Assembly (NCBI RefSeq): GCF_014654675.1
Contig: NZ_BNBC01000014.1
Location: forward strand, 1 to 64,000
From: Streptomyces spiralis
Lineage (GTDB): Bacteria > Actinomycetota > Actinomycetes > Streptomycetales > Streptomycetaceae
Reading direction: 5' to 3'
Length of the DNA stretch: 64,000 bases
The notes below the pieces were generated by a model, which searched no databases, had not been told where the DNA came from, and saw nothing but the letters and a program-made list of their open reading frames with translations. The number at the start of each line of letters is the position of its first letter. The first letter of the stretch is position 1. Of this stretch, positions 52,001 to 59,667 are shown one piece after another. A program made the translations under genes and the position numbers.

Positions 52001-52107
52001 CGGCCCGGTGGGCGGTCACCGTGGGCGCGGCAGGCGCCGCCGCGCTCACGGCGGCGGCCACGACCGCCACGGGACGACGAGCCCTGCGGCGCCTGCTCCC
52101 GCCGTGA
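49009..52107 (+). CDS. FAD-linked oxidase with Fe-S domain (Dld/GlpC-like fusion)
   Basis: 1032 residues. FAD_binding_4 region (~45-190): SRGGGTSLAGQSTNTAVVID, and TLGGMIGNNSCGASAQAYGK. The FAD-oxidase C domain (~225-540) includes HFGQGCVHTRIPF and GEHGDGQSRGELL. The 4Fe-4S domain (~590-670) has two cysteine clusters (MRCVGIGNCRGHEGGVMCPS; CLACKGCKSDCPVNV). Cys-Cys-Gly domains follow (EPVCCGLTWIS, DEGCCGLAGNFG). A C-terminal hydrophobic segment (~995-1020) suggests membrane contact. It likely oxidises D-lactate, glycolate or another 2-hydroxyacid and passes electrons to quinone. First gene of a co-directional cluster. Confidence 0.9.
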   Translation: MSRTSPLDAPSADTVDVAGLEAALRAAAVDAEVRFDAGSRGAYVTDGSNYRQVPLGVVVPRSVEAGAEVVEVCARFGAPVLSRGGGTSLAGQSTNTAVVIDWTKYCHGLISVDPDTRTCVVEPGIVLDELNNRLSDHRLQFGPKPSTHRQCTLGGMIGNNSCGASAQAYGKTVDNVRRLEVLTYDGLRMWVGPTSEAERATIAAEGGRRAEIYAGLDRIATEYLADIRRGYPKIPRRVSGYNLDSLLPENGFDVARALVGSEGTLVTVLRAELDLVPVPPYQSLLVLGYDDICRAADDVSRLLDHCSPSQLEALDGRMAQLMREEGAHLDSLDVLPEGDSWLLVQYSGDSQEDVDEQARALLRAIGRGENDPTVAFSDNPAREDKMLKAREAGLGVTARPPDDRETWEGWEDSAVPPERLGDYLRDLKKLFGEFGYDEPSLYGHFGQGCVHTRIPFGLKTAEGVADFRRFVERAADLVSSYGGSLSGEHGDGQSRGELLTRMFGERLVTAFGELKRLFDPDNRMNPGKVVDPNPVDGQLRLGASWRPATPETHFGYPEDEHSFTRAVMRCVGIGNCRGHEGGVMCPSYRATLEEEHSTRGRARLLFEMLGGHADSTITDGWRSSAVKDALDLCLACKGCKSDCPVNVDMATYKAEFLSHHYAGRLRPAAHYSLGWLPVWARLSRLSPSLVNTLLQAPVLARAGKALAGVTGQRPAPVFARQSFLQWWRERGTPEPDPAGPRTVVLWPDTFSTYFHPSIAISAVRVLEDAGFDVAVPTEPVCCGLTWISTGQLTTAEKVLRRTLDVLRPYLDAGTPVIGLEPSCTAVFRADAPELMPADQDVKRLAGQMRTFAEQLVHHAPDGWRPPRLARQATVQTHCHQHAIMKFDADRELMRRAHLDADVLDEGCCGLAGNFGFERGHHEVSMAVAEQGVLPAVRGAAPDSLVLADGFSCRTQIEQGRTGRRALHLAEVLALGLDGNLPSEQPERLAVRPATPSGAARWAVTVGAAGAAALTAAATTATGRRALRRLLPP

Positions 52108-52156
52108 CGGCGGCCTGCCGAAAGCAACCCCCGAACCCCCCGAAAGGTTTTCGAAC

Positions 52157-53983
52157 ATGTCGATGAAGGTCTCCGACCACGTCCTCGAGCGCCTGCGCGA
52201 CTGGGGTGTGGAGTACGTCTTCGCCTACCCCGGCGACGGCATCAACGGGCTGCTCGCGGCCTGGGGCCGGGCCGACGACAACCCGCGCTTCATCCAGTCC
52301 CGGCACGAGGAGATGTCCGCCTTCGAGGCCGTCGGCTACGCCAAGTTCTCCGGCAAGGTCGGGGTGTGCGCGGCCACCTCCGGACCCGGCGCCATCCACC
52401 TCCTGAACGGCCTGTACGACGCCAAGCTCGACCACGTCCCGGTCGTCGCGATCGTCGGGCAGACCAACCGCAGTGCCATGGGCGGCTCTTACCAGCAGGA
52501 GGTCGACCTGCTCAACCTGTACAAGGACGTCGCGTCCGACTTCTGCGAGATGGTCACCGTCCCCGAGCAGCTGCCCAACGTGCTGGACCGGGCGATGCGC
52601 ACCGCCATGGCCCGCCGCTCGGTGACGGCCGTCATCCTCCCCGCCGACGTGCAGGAACTGGACTACTCGCCGCCAGAGCACGCGTTCAAGATGGTCCCCT
52701 CCAGCCTGGGCATGCCGCAGTACGCGCCGGTGCCCTCCGACGACGACCTCGCGCGCGCCGCCGAGGTGCTCAACGCCGGCGAGAAGGTCGCCATCCTCAT
52801 CGGGCAGGGTGCCCGCGGGGCCCGGCAGGAGGTCATGGCGGTCGCCGACCGGCTCGGCGCCGGCGTCGCCAAGGCACTGCTCGGCAAGGACGCCCTCGAC
52901 GACGACCTGCCCTACGTCACCGGCGCCATCGGCCTGCTCGGCACCCGGCCGTCGTACGAGCTGATGGAGAACTGCGACACCCTCCTCGTCATCGGCTCGT
53001 CCTTCCCCTACACCCAGTTCCTGCCCGAGTTCGGGAAGGCGCGGGCCGTGCAGATCGACATCGACCCGCACATGGTCGGCCTGCGCTACCCGTTCGAGGT
53101 CAACCTCGTCGGCGACGCCCGCGAGACGCTGACCCGACTGCTGCCGCTGCTCAAGGCGCACAAGAACAAGAGCTGGCGCAAGAAGATAGAGAAGGACACC
53201 GCCCGCTGGTGGCAGGTCATGGAGCGGCGCGCCGCCGTCGACGCCGAACCGATCAACCCCGAGTACGTCGCCCACTCCCTCGACGCCCTGCTGCCCGACG
53301 ACGTCATCCTCGCCGCCGACTCCGGCTCCGCCGCCAACTGGTACGCCCGTCATCTGAGGATGCGCGGCGCCATGCGCGGATCGCTGTCCGGCACGCTCGC
53401 CACCATGGGGCCCGGAGTGCCGTACGTCATCGGCGCCAAGTTCGCGCACGGCGACCGCCCGGCGATCGCCCTGGTCGGCGACGGCGCCATGCAGATGAAC
53501 GGCATGGCCGAACTGATCACGATCGCCAAGTACTGGAAGGAGTGGGAGGACCCGCGCCTGATCGTGGCCGTGCTGAACAACCAGGACCTCAACCAGGTCA
53601 CCTGGGAGATGCGCGCCATGTCCGGCGCCCCGCAGTTCCTGCCCTCCCAGTCGATCCCCGACGTCGCCTACGCCGACTTCGCCCGTTCCGTCGGCCTGAA
53701 CGGCCTGCGGATCGAGGAGCCGGGCGAGGTGAAGGGCGCCTGGGAGGCCGCGCTGAGCAGCGACAGGCCGTGCGTGCTCGACTTCGTCACCGACCCCGCC
53801 GTACCGCCCATCCCGCCGCACGCCACCCTCGACCAGATCGAGGCCGCCGCGGCGTCCGTCCTCAAGGGCGACAGCGACCGCGCCGCCATGGTCCGCCAGG
53901 GCTTCAAGGCCAAGATGCAGGAGCTCCTGCCCGTGGGCCGGCACCACCGCACGGAGCGGCCGCACGCCAGGCACACGCCATGA
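52157..53983 (+). CDS. Thiamine pyrophosphate-dependent pyruvate oxidase-like enzyme
   Basis: 608 residues from the ATG at 52157 with GAAAGG upstream. N-terminal Pyr domain (VEYVFAYPGDGINGLLAAWG, catalytic-type Glu in SRHEEMSAFEAVGYAKFSG), a central FAD/NAD-like domain (GEKVAILIGQGARGARQEV), and a C-terminal PP domain with GDGAMQMNGMAELITIAKYW followed by NNQDLNQV (TPP-binding GDG-X-NN motif). The layout matches pyruvate oxidase/acetolactate synthase-type enzymes. The exact substrate is not set by the sequence. It follows the FAD/Fe-S gene by 49 bases, so a shared pathway in 2-oxoacid or lactate oxidation is likely. Confidence 0.87.
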   Translation: MSMKVSDHVLERLRDWGVEYVFAYPGDGINGLLAAWGRADDNPRFIQSRHEEMSAFEAVGYAKFSGKVGVCAATSGPGAIHLLNGLYDAKLDHVPVVAIVGQTNRSAMGGSYQQEVDLLNLYKDVASDFCEMVTVPEQLPNVLDRAMRTAMARRSVTAVILPADVQELDYSPPEHAFKMVPSSLGMPQYAPVPSDDDLARAAEVLNAGEKVAILIGQGARGARQEVMAVADRLGAGVAKALLGKDALDDDLPYVTGAIGLLGTRPSYELMENCDTLLVIGSSFPYTQFLPEFGKARAVQIDIDPHMVGLRYPFEVNLVGDARETLTRLLPLLKAHKNKSWRKKIEKDTARWWQVMERRAAVDAEPINPEYVAHSLDALLPDDVILAADSGSAANWYARHLRMRGAMRGSLSGTLATMGPGVPYVIGAKFAHGDRPAIALVGDGAMQMNGMAELITIAKYWKEWEDPRLIVAVLNNQDLNQVTWEMRAMSGAPQFLPSQSIPDVAYADFARSVGLNGLRIEEPGEVKGAWEAALSSDRPCVLDFVTDPAVPPIPPHATLDQIEAAAASVLKGDSDRAAMVRQGFKAKMQELLPVGRHHRTERPHARHTP

Positions 53984-54108
53984 GCGGTGGCACGGTCGTG
54001 GAGGGGGTGGGCACCGCGGTGTCCGCCCCCTCCACGGTCGGCGGCGACGCACCGCAGAACGAGCCACCGCAGACCGAGCCACCGCGGACAGAGGCATCGC
54101 AGACATGA
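53980..54108 (+). CDS. Small Pro/Thr/Gln-rich ORF with ATGA overlap on both sides
   Basis: A 42-codon frame: its ATG overlaps the TPP-enzyme stop (ATGA, 53980-53983) and its stop overlaps the GH15 ATG (54105-54108). Three copies of an E-P-P-Q-T-like unit occur near the C-terminus. It may be a short leader of translational coupling or just a spacer with no function, and it has no recognised family. Confidence 0.35.
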   Translation: MSGGTVVEGVGTAVSAPSTVGGDAPQNEPPQTEPPRTEASQT

Positions 54109-55871
54109 GCACCACCACCTTCCCGCCGCACGCCCTGCACGACTACGCGCTGCTGGCCGACGGGGACCGCGGCGCACTGATCGGACCGGACGGCGCCGTC
54201 ACCTGGATGTGCGCTCCCACCTGGCACGACGACGCCGTCTTCGCCTCCCTCATCGGCGGCCGCGGCGTCTACGCCGTCACCCCGCGCGGCCGCTACGTCC
54301 CCGGCGGCTACTACGAGGAGGGAACCCTGATCTGGCGCAGCCGATGGATCACCACCGACGGCGTCATCGAGTGCCGCGAGGCCCTCGCCTTCCCCGGTGA
54401 GGAGGACCACCTGGTCCTGCTGCGGCACCTGATGGCCGTCGACGGAACCGCCCATGTGCGGCTCGTCCTCGACCCGCACGCCGACTACGGGCGGGCACCG
54501 ACGACCTCCCCGCACCGCGACGACGACGGCGTCTGGCACCTCAACTCCGGCCGCCACCGCCTGCGCTGGCAGGGCGCACCGACGGCGACCGTCCGCGCCG
54601 AGGGACTGACCGCCGACCTCGTGCTGCGGCCCGGCGAGAGCCACGACCTGGTCCTCGACTGCTCCGACGCCCCGCTGTCGCGCACACCGCCCCGGGCCGA
54701 GCAGTGCTGGGCCGCCACCGAGCAGGCCTGGCGCCGCGGCATGCCCGCTCTGGGACGGACCATCGCCCCCGGCGACGCCCGTCGCGCCTACGTGCTGCTG
54801 CGCGGCCTGACCTCGCACGGCGGCGGCATGGTCGCCGCGGCCACCACCAGCCTGCCCGAACGCGCCGAGGCGGGCCGCAACTACGACTACCGGTACGTGT
54901 GGATCCGCGACCAGAGCTACGCCGGACAGGCCGCGGCCGCCGTGGACGCCACGGAACTCCTCGACGCCGCCGTCCGTTTCGTGGGCGAGCGGCTGCTGGC
55001 GGACGGCCCGCGGCTCGCCCCCGCCTACACCGTCCACGGCACGCCCGTCCCCGATCAGCGGGAACTGGACCTGCCCGGCTACCCCGGCGGATTCAGCCGG
55101 ATCGGCAACAAGGTCTCCGGACAGTTCCAGCTGGACTGCTTCGGCGAGGCACTGCTGCTGTTCGCCACGGCCGCGCGCGCCGGCCGGCTGGACGGCGAGG
55201 GCTGGAAGGCTGCCGAACTCGCGGTCCGGGCCGTAGCCGAGCGCCGGCGGGAACCGGACTCGGGCATCTGGGAGCTCCACCCGGAAGCATGGACCCACAG
55301 CAGGCTCATCTGCGTGGCCGGACTGCGCGCCCTGGCCGGTGTGGCACCGGACCACCCGCTCGCCGGCACCTGCGCCGAACTCGCCGACACCCTGCTGGCC
55401 GAGACCACCGCCACCAGCGTGCACGCCGACGGCCACTGGCAGCGGGCCCCGGACGACCCGAAGGTCGACGCCGCGCTGCTGCTGCCCGCCGTGCGCGGCG
55501 CGGTGCCCGCCGACGACCGGCGCACCCGCGCCACCCTCGCCGCCTGCCGCGAACAGCTGACCGAGGACCACTTCGTCTACCGCTTCCGGCACGACGACCG
55601 GCCGCTGGAACAGGCCGAGGGCGCGTTCCTGCTGTGCGGGTTCGTCATGGCGCTGGCCCAGCACCAGCAGGGACAGGACATCGACGCCCACCGCTGGTTC
55701 GAACGCAACCGCGGCGCCTGCGGCTCGTCCGGGCTGTACGCGGAGGAGTTCGACATCGCCCAGCGCCAGTTGCGCGGCAACCTCCCGCAGGCCTTCGTGC
55801 ACGCCCTGTTCCTGGAGACCGCCGCCCGCCTCGCCCAGGACCCCCAGCCGTCGGCGCGTACCGCCGAGTGA
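54105..55871 (+). CDS. GH15 glucoamylase/trehalase-like protein
   Basis: 588 residues with an N-terminal beta-sandwich-like region (ADGDRGALIGPDGAVTWM) and an (alpha/alpha)6 barrel. RNYDYRYVWIRDQSYAG and the general acid-region PDSGIWELHPEAWTHS (Glu of WEL) and C-terminal EEFDIAQRQLRGNLPQAFVH (general base Glu) are typical of GH15. There is no signal peptide, so it acts inside the cell, probably on trehalose or maltooligosaccharides. It overlaps the small ORF by ATGA. Confidence 0.88.
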   Translation: MSTTTFPPHALHDYALLADGDRGALIGPDGAVTWMCAPTWHDDAVFASLIGGRGVYAVTPRGRYVPGGYYEEGTLIWRSRWITTDGVIECREALAFPGEEDHLVLLRHLMAVDGTAHVRLVLDPHADYGRAPTTSPHRDDDGVWHLNSGRHRLRWQGAPTATVRAEGLTADLVLRPGESHDLVLDCSDAPLSRTPPRAEQCWAATEQAWRRGMPALGRTIAPGDARRAYVLLRGLTSHGGGMVAAATTSLPERAEAGRNYDYRYVWIRDQSYAGQAAAAVDATELLDAAVRFVGERLLADGPRLAPAYTVHGTPVPDQRELDLPGYPGGFSRIGNKVSGQFQLDCFGEALLLFATAARAGRLDGEGWKAAELAVRAVAERRREPDSGIWELHPEAWTHSRLICVAGLRALAGVAPDHPLAGTCAELADTLLAETTATSVHADGHWQRAPDDPKVDAALLLPAVRGAVPADDRRTRATLAACREQLTEDHFVYRFRHDDRPLEQAEGAFLLCGFVMALAQHQQGQDIDAHRWFERNRGACGSSGLYAEEFDIAQRQLRGNLPQAFVHALFLETAARLAQDPQPSARTAE

Positions 55872-55882
55872 GGAGCCGACCC

Positions 55883-56905
55883 ATGCCCCAGACCGTCGTC
55901 ATCACCGGAGCGAGCGCCGGCATCGGCCGCGCCACCGCGCGCGAGTTCGGCAAACGCGGCGCCGACGTCGTCCTGATCGCCCGCGGCCGGGCAGGCCTGG
56001 ACGCCGCCGCCAAGGAGGTCGAGTCGCTCGGCGGGCGGCCCCTCGTGCAGGTCGCCGACACCTGCGACGCCCGGCAGGTCGAAGCGGCCGCCGACGCCGC
56101 CGAGCAGGCGTTCGGCCCCATCGACGTCTGGATCAACTGCGCGTTCACCAGCGTCTTCGCGCCCTTCGACGAGATCACCGCCGAAGAGTTCCGGCGGGTC
56201 ACCGAGGTGACCTACCTCGGCTTCGTCAACGGCACCCGCAGCGCTCTGCTCCGCATGCTGCCGCGCGACCGCGGCACCATCGTGCAGGTCGGCTCGGCGC
56301 TGGGGGAGCGGGCCATCCCGCTTCAGTCGGCCTACTGCGGCGCCAAACACGCCATCAACGGCTTCACCTCCTCCCTGCGCACCGAACTGCTGCACCGCGG
56401 CAGCAACGTACGGGTGACGATCGCCCAGATGCCGGCCGTCAACACCCCGCAGTTCTCATGGGTGCGCTCCCGGCTGCCCCGCCATCCGCAGCCCGTTCCG
56501 CCGATCTACCAGCCCGAGGTCGCCGCCCGGGGCGTCGTGCACGCCGCCGACCATCCGGGCCGCAAGCAGTACTACATCGGCGCCAGCACCCTGGCGACCG
56601 TCTGGGCCAACCGTCTGGCCCCGGCCCTGCTCGACCGCTACCTGGCCCGCACCGGCTTCGACTCCCAGCAGACCGACCTGCGGCCCCCGAGCGGCGAGAG
56701 CAACCTGTTCGAACCCGTGGACCGGCCCGGCGGCGGCGACCACGGGGCCCACGGCATCTTCGACGACTCGGCGCACAGCCACTCCTTCGAGGCCGTCCTG
56801 GCCCGCCACCCCGCCGCCGTCGCCTCCGTGCTCGCCCTCGGCGCGGGCGTCGCCGCCACCGCGAAGGCCGCACTGAGCAGGCGCGTCCACGCCAACGCCG
56901 CATGA
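55883..56905 (+). CDS. Short-chain dehydrogenase/reductase with C-terminal membrane-like tail
   Basis: 340 residues. NAD(P) motif TGASAGIGRATA, NN-region WINCAFTSVF, catalytic Tyr-x-x-x-Lys in SAYCGAKHAING. After the catalytic core (~1-230), an extra ~100 residues end in a hydrophobic alanine-rich segment (AVASVLALGAGVAATAKAAL), suggesting membrane attachment. It starts 11 bases after the GH15 gene, in one operon with it. The substrate is unknown. Confidence 0.87.
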   Translation: MPQTVVITGASAGIGRATAREFGKRGADVVLIARGRAGLDAAAKEVESLGGRPLVQVADTCDARQVEAAADAAEQAFGPIDVWINCAFTSVFAPFDEITAEEFRRVTEVTYLGFVNGTRSALLRMLPRDRGTIVQVGSALGERAIPLQSAYCGAKHAINGFTSSLRTELLHRGSNVRVTIAQMPAVNTPQFSWVRSRLPRHPQPVPPIYQPEVAARGVVHAADHPGRKQYYIGASTLATVWANRLAPALLDRYLARTGFDSQQTDLRPPSGESNLFEPVDRPGGGDHGAHGIFDDSAHSHSFEAVLARHPAAVASVLALGAGVAATAKAALSRRVHANAA

Positions 56906-56915
56906 GGAGACTTCC

Positions 56916-57176
56916 ATGACCGCAGCCGACCGCCCGCGCCGCCTCCTCGACGAGGCGACCGACATCGTGGCCATCGTGGGCGGGGTGACCCACGACCGGG
57001 CCCGCGCCGTACTGCGCGCGATGTCCGCGCACACGCACATCAAGGAACCGCACGTCGCCGAACTCGTCGTCGAGTGGGCGGTGTCGGGGCGGCTCCCGGC
57101 CGACCTGCGCCGGGAGCTCAGACTCCAGCTCGACACCGGCCGGGGCGCTCCGGCCGCCGAACCCGTCGCCCCTTGA
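56916..57176 (+). CDS. ANTAR-domain protein
   Basis: 86 residues, ten bases after the SDR gene with GAGGAG overlapping its stop. The core LLDEATDIVAIVGGVTHDRARAVLRAMSAHTH then IKEPHVAELVVEWAVSGRLPADL matches the three-helix ANTAR RNA-binding fold. It lacks a sensor domain, so it is a standalone antiterminator-like protein, perhaps acting on a nearby transcript. Confidence 0.7.
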   Translation: MTAADRPRRLLDEATDIVAIVGGVTHDRARAVLRAMSAHTHIKEPHVAELVVEWAVSGRLPADLRRELRLQLDTGRGAPAAEPVAP

Positions 57177-57345
57177 GGAGGGGGTGGACGGCGACCGCCG
57201 CGGCCCCGGCGGTACGGTCCCCGGCGAGCGGAGGCCCGGCCGCGGGGCCCGCCGGACACACCCTGCCGAGCGCCGTCGTCCTCTGCGATGATTCTCCGCG
57301 CCTGATCGTCCGCCCCGCCGGGTGGAGCGGCGGAAGGGGGACACC

Positions 57346-57960
57346 ATGGCACCGCACGACACCGGCCGAGGCCACGCCCGCCCCGGCCGGCCCGGGCAGC
57401 ACCCCCTCGACCGCGAGGCCGAGGAGCTCGGCGTGGCCGTGATGGCCGCCTCCCGGCTGTTCGTGGCGATCTCCGCCCGCGCGCTCGCCTCCACCGACGA
57501 CTCGCTCACCCTGCCCCAACTGCGGGCGCTGGTCGTGCTGGACACCTGCGGACCGGTCAAGCTCGTCGTCCTGGCCGCCACGCTCGGCGTCAACCCCTCC
57601 ACCGCGCTGCGCATGGTGGGACGGCTGGAAGCGCTCGACCTGGTCGACCGCAGGACCAACCCGGCCAACCGGCGCGAGGTCGTGCTCAGCCTGACCGCCG
57701 ACGGCCGCGATCTCGTCACGCGGGTGCTCGCCCATCGGCGCGCGGAGATCCGCAAGCTCGTGCAGCGGCTGCCCGCCGAGGAACGCGCGGTGCTCGTCCC
57801 CGCCCTGCACGCCCTGACCACGGCGGCGGCCGACGAGATGGCCGTGGACGTCTACGACGACGCCCGCCTGGACCAGGGCATCGTGGACGACCCCCTCGAC
57901 CCCGCCTCCCCACCGGACGCCTGGAAGGCCCATGGAGATCCTGGTGAGGGAGCCTCCTAG
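57346..57960 (+). CDS. MarR family transcriptional regulator
   Basis: 204 residues from the ATG at 57346 with GGAAGGGGG upstream. Winged helix: VLAATLGVNPSTALRMVGRL, EALDLVDRRTNPANRREVVL (wing). An N-terminal ~30-residue charged extension precedes the core. It ends the cluster begun at 49009, with its stop overlapping the convergent SDR stop by three bases. It may report redox or stress to this cluster. Confidence 0.87.
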   Translation: MAPHDTGRGHARPGRPGQHPLDREAEELGVAVMAASRLFVAISARALASTDDSLTLPQLRALVVLDTCGPVKLVVLAATLGVNPSTALRMVGRLEALDLVDRRTNPANRREVVLSLTADGRDLVTRVLAHRRAEIRKLVQRLPAEERAVLVPALHALTTAAADEMAVDVYDDARLDQGIVDDPLDPASPPDAWKAHGDPGEGAS

Positions 57961-58835
57961 TAGCCGGCGGTGTCCTCGGGCGGGAGCTCTGCGGGGTAGG
58001 GCTCACCGAAGTCGGCCGAGCGGCTGACCTTCTCCCAGGCGGTCGCCTCGGCGAGTTGGCGGCGGGAGTGGTCCAGGGCCATGGTCGCCGCGTTCACACC
58101 CAGCAGGAGATGGGTCGGGACCCGGCCGCGTCGGACGGTTCGCACGATGATCTCGGCGGCGCGCCGCGGGTCGCCGGCCGCTCCGTCCCCGCTCTGTCGC
58201 ACCCGCCGGTTCATGGCCCCGACTGTCTCGTCGTAGGCGGCGGGGACCGGGTGGACCGTCATGGAGGAACCGGCCCAGTCGGTGGCGAAGCCGCTCGGTT
58301 CGACGACCATGACCTGCACGCCGAACGGTGCGGTCTCCGCCGCGAGGACGCGGCTGAAGCCGTCGACCGCGAACTTGGCCGCCTGGTAGGAGGCGATGCC
58401 CGGAGATCCGCCGACGCGGCCGCCGATCGAGGAGATCTGCACGACCGTGCCGGCCCCTTGGCGGCGCAGGGTGGGGAGCGCGGCCCGGGTGACGTTGTAG
58501 ACGCCCCAGAAGTTCGTTTCGAACTGGGTGCGGAAGTCGTCCTCCTCCGAGGTCTCGATGGGTGACACGTTGGCGTATCCCGCGTTGTTCACGAGCACGT
58601 CGATGCGTCCGAAGCGGGCGAGCGCCGCCTCGACGGCCTCGCGCGCCGCTTCCGGGCGGGTGACGTCCAGTGCGAGGGGATGAATGCGGTCGCCGTACTT
58701 CTCGACTGCCTCGGCGAGGGCCTCGGGGCGGCGGGCGGTGGCCACGACGCGATCACCCGCCTCGAGGGCGGCGGTGACCAGGGCACGGCCGAGACCGCGC
58801 GACGAACCGGTGATGAACCAGACCTGTTGACTCAT
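57957..58835 (-). CDS. Short-chain dehydrogenase/reductase
   Basis: 292 residues. Motifs TGSSRGLGRALV, NNAGYANVSPIE and SYQAAKFAVDGFSR (Tyr-x-x-x-Lys) mark a classical SDR. Divergent from a TetR gene 70 bases away, with a shared repeat GCAACACCGTT between, so it is probably a target of that TetR. Substrate unknown. Confidence 0.9.
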   Translation of the reverse strand: MSQQVWFITGSSRGLGRALVTAALEAGDRVVATARRPEALAEAVEKYGDRIHPLALDVTRPEAAREAVEAALARFGRIDVLVNNAGYANVSPIETSEEDDFRTQFETNFWGVYNVTRAALPTLRRQGAGTVVQISSIGGRVGGSPGIASYQAAKFAVDGFSRVLAAETAPFGVQVMVVEPSGFATDWAGSSMTVHPVPAAYDETVGAMNRRVRQSGDGAAGDPRRAAEIIVRTVRRGRVPTHLLLGVNAATMALDHSRRQLAEATAWEKVSRSADFGEPYPAELPPEDTAGY

Positions 58836-58844
58836 GCCTATAGT

Positions 58845-58877
58845 GCAACACCGTTCTCTTATTTACGCAACACCGTT
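58845..58877. promoter_or_regulatory. Paired GCAACACCGTT operator between SDR and TetR
   Basis: Two exact copies of GCAACACCGTT (58845-58855, 58867-58877), 22 bases apart (two helical turns) between divergent SDR and TetR genes. Each has AAC/GTT dyad arms. Confidence 0.75.
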
Positions 58878-58905
58878 TCGTTAAAGCTTTCCTATGATGT
58901 GCCGC

Positions 58906-59583
58906 ATGACTACGCCTGCCTTCCAGCGTGCGCGCAGTGCCGAGGCCAAGCAGGCTCGAGAAGAGGCGATCCTGGACGCGGCCCGTGCGCTCGGCGACAG
59001 TCGCGGGATCCGGGACGTCACCCTCACCGACATCGCCGCGGCCGTGGGGATGCACAAGTCGGCCCTGCTCCGCTACTTCGAGACGAGGGAGCAGATCTTC
59101 CTCAAGCTCACCGCGGAAGGCTGGCGGGAGTGGTCGGCCGACGTGCGCGCCGCTCTCGAAGGGAGGGCGCACGCCACCGCCGGGGACGTCGCCGAGATCA
59201 TGGCCTCCACACTGGCGGCGCGACCGATGTTCTGCGATCTGCTGGCACAGGCGCCCATGAACCTCGAGCGCAATGTGTCGGTCGACTCGGTGCGCGCGTT
59301 CAAACTCGTGACGCTCGAGGAGATCGAGCTGATCGGCGTGGAGCTGCGACGACTGCTGGGGCTGACCGAGTTGCAGACGGTCGATCTGGTCGCCACGGCG
59401 ACGAGCCTGGCCGGGGCGCTGTGGCAGATGGCCACCCCCGGCCCGCGCCTGCGCGAGCTCTACCGGACCGACCCCCGGCTCGGCCACGCCGTCGTCGAGG
59501 TCGAACCCCGCCTGTGCCGCGTCCTCGCCGCCTTCCTCACCGGACTCGACACGGGGTCCCCCGCGACGGCTCGGCCGGCCTAG
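58906..59583 (+). CDS. TetR family regulator
   Basis: 225 residues from the ATG at 58906. Helix-turn-helix GIRDVTLTDIAAAVGMHKSA then LLRYFETREQIFLKLTAEGW. The effector domain holds EIMASTLAARPMFCDLLAQA. It is divergent from the SDR gene with twin repeats in between. Confidence 0.9.
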   Translation: MTTPAFQRARSAEAKQAREEAILDAARALGDSRGIRDVTLTDIAAAVGMHKSALLRYFETREQIFLKLTAEGWREWSADVRAALEGRAHATAGDVAEIMASTLAARPMFCDLLAQAPMNLERNVSVDSVRAFKLVTLEEIELIGVELRRLLGLTELQTVDLVATATSLAGALWQMATPGPRLRELYRTDPRLGHAVVEVEPRLCRVLAAFLTGLDTGSPATARPA

Positions 59584-59667
59584 GGCCTACGGCCATGTGC
59601 TCCCGGTCCCGCTCGCACAGACCCTGATCGCCGGGCGAGAAGGCAGCAGCCCGCCCGCCGCGGGTGT

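Noticed and set aside
48307-52158. Very long open frame on the minus strand opposite the FAD/Fe-S gene
   Set aside because: It is a GC-bias shadow: its predicted protein is Arg/Pro/Gly-rich low complexity, while the plus strand has clear conserved motifs.
53980-54108. Well-supported small protein gene
   Set aside because: It has no conserved motif or RBS of its own; kept only as a low-confidence entry.
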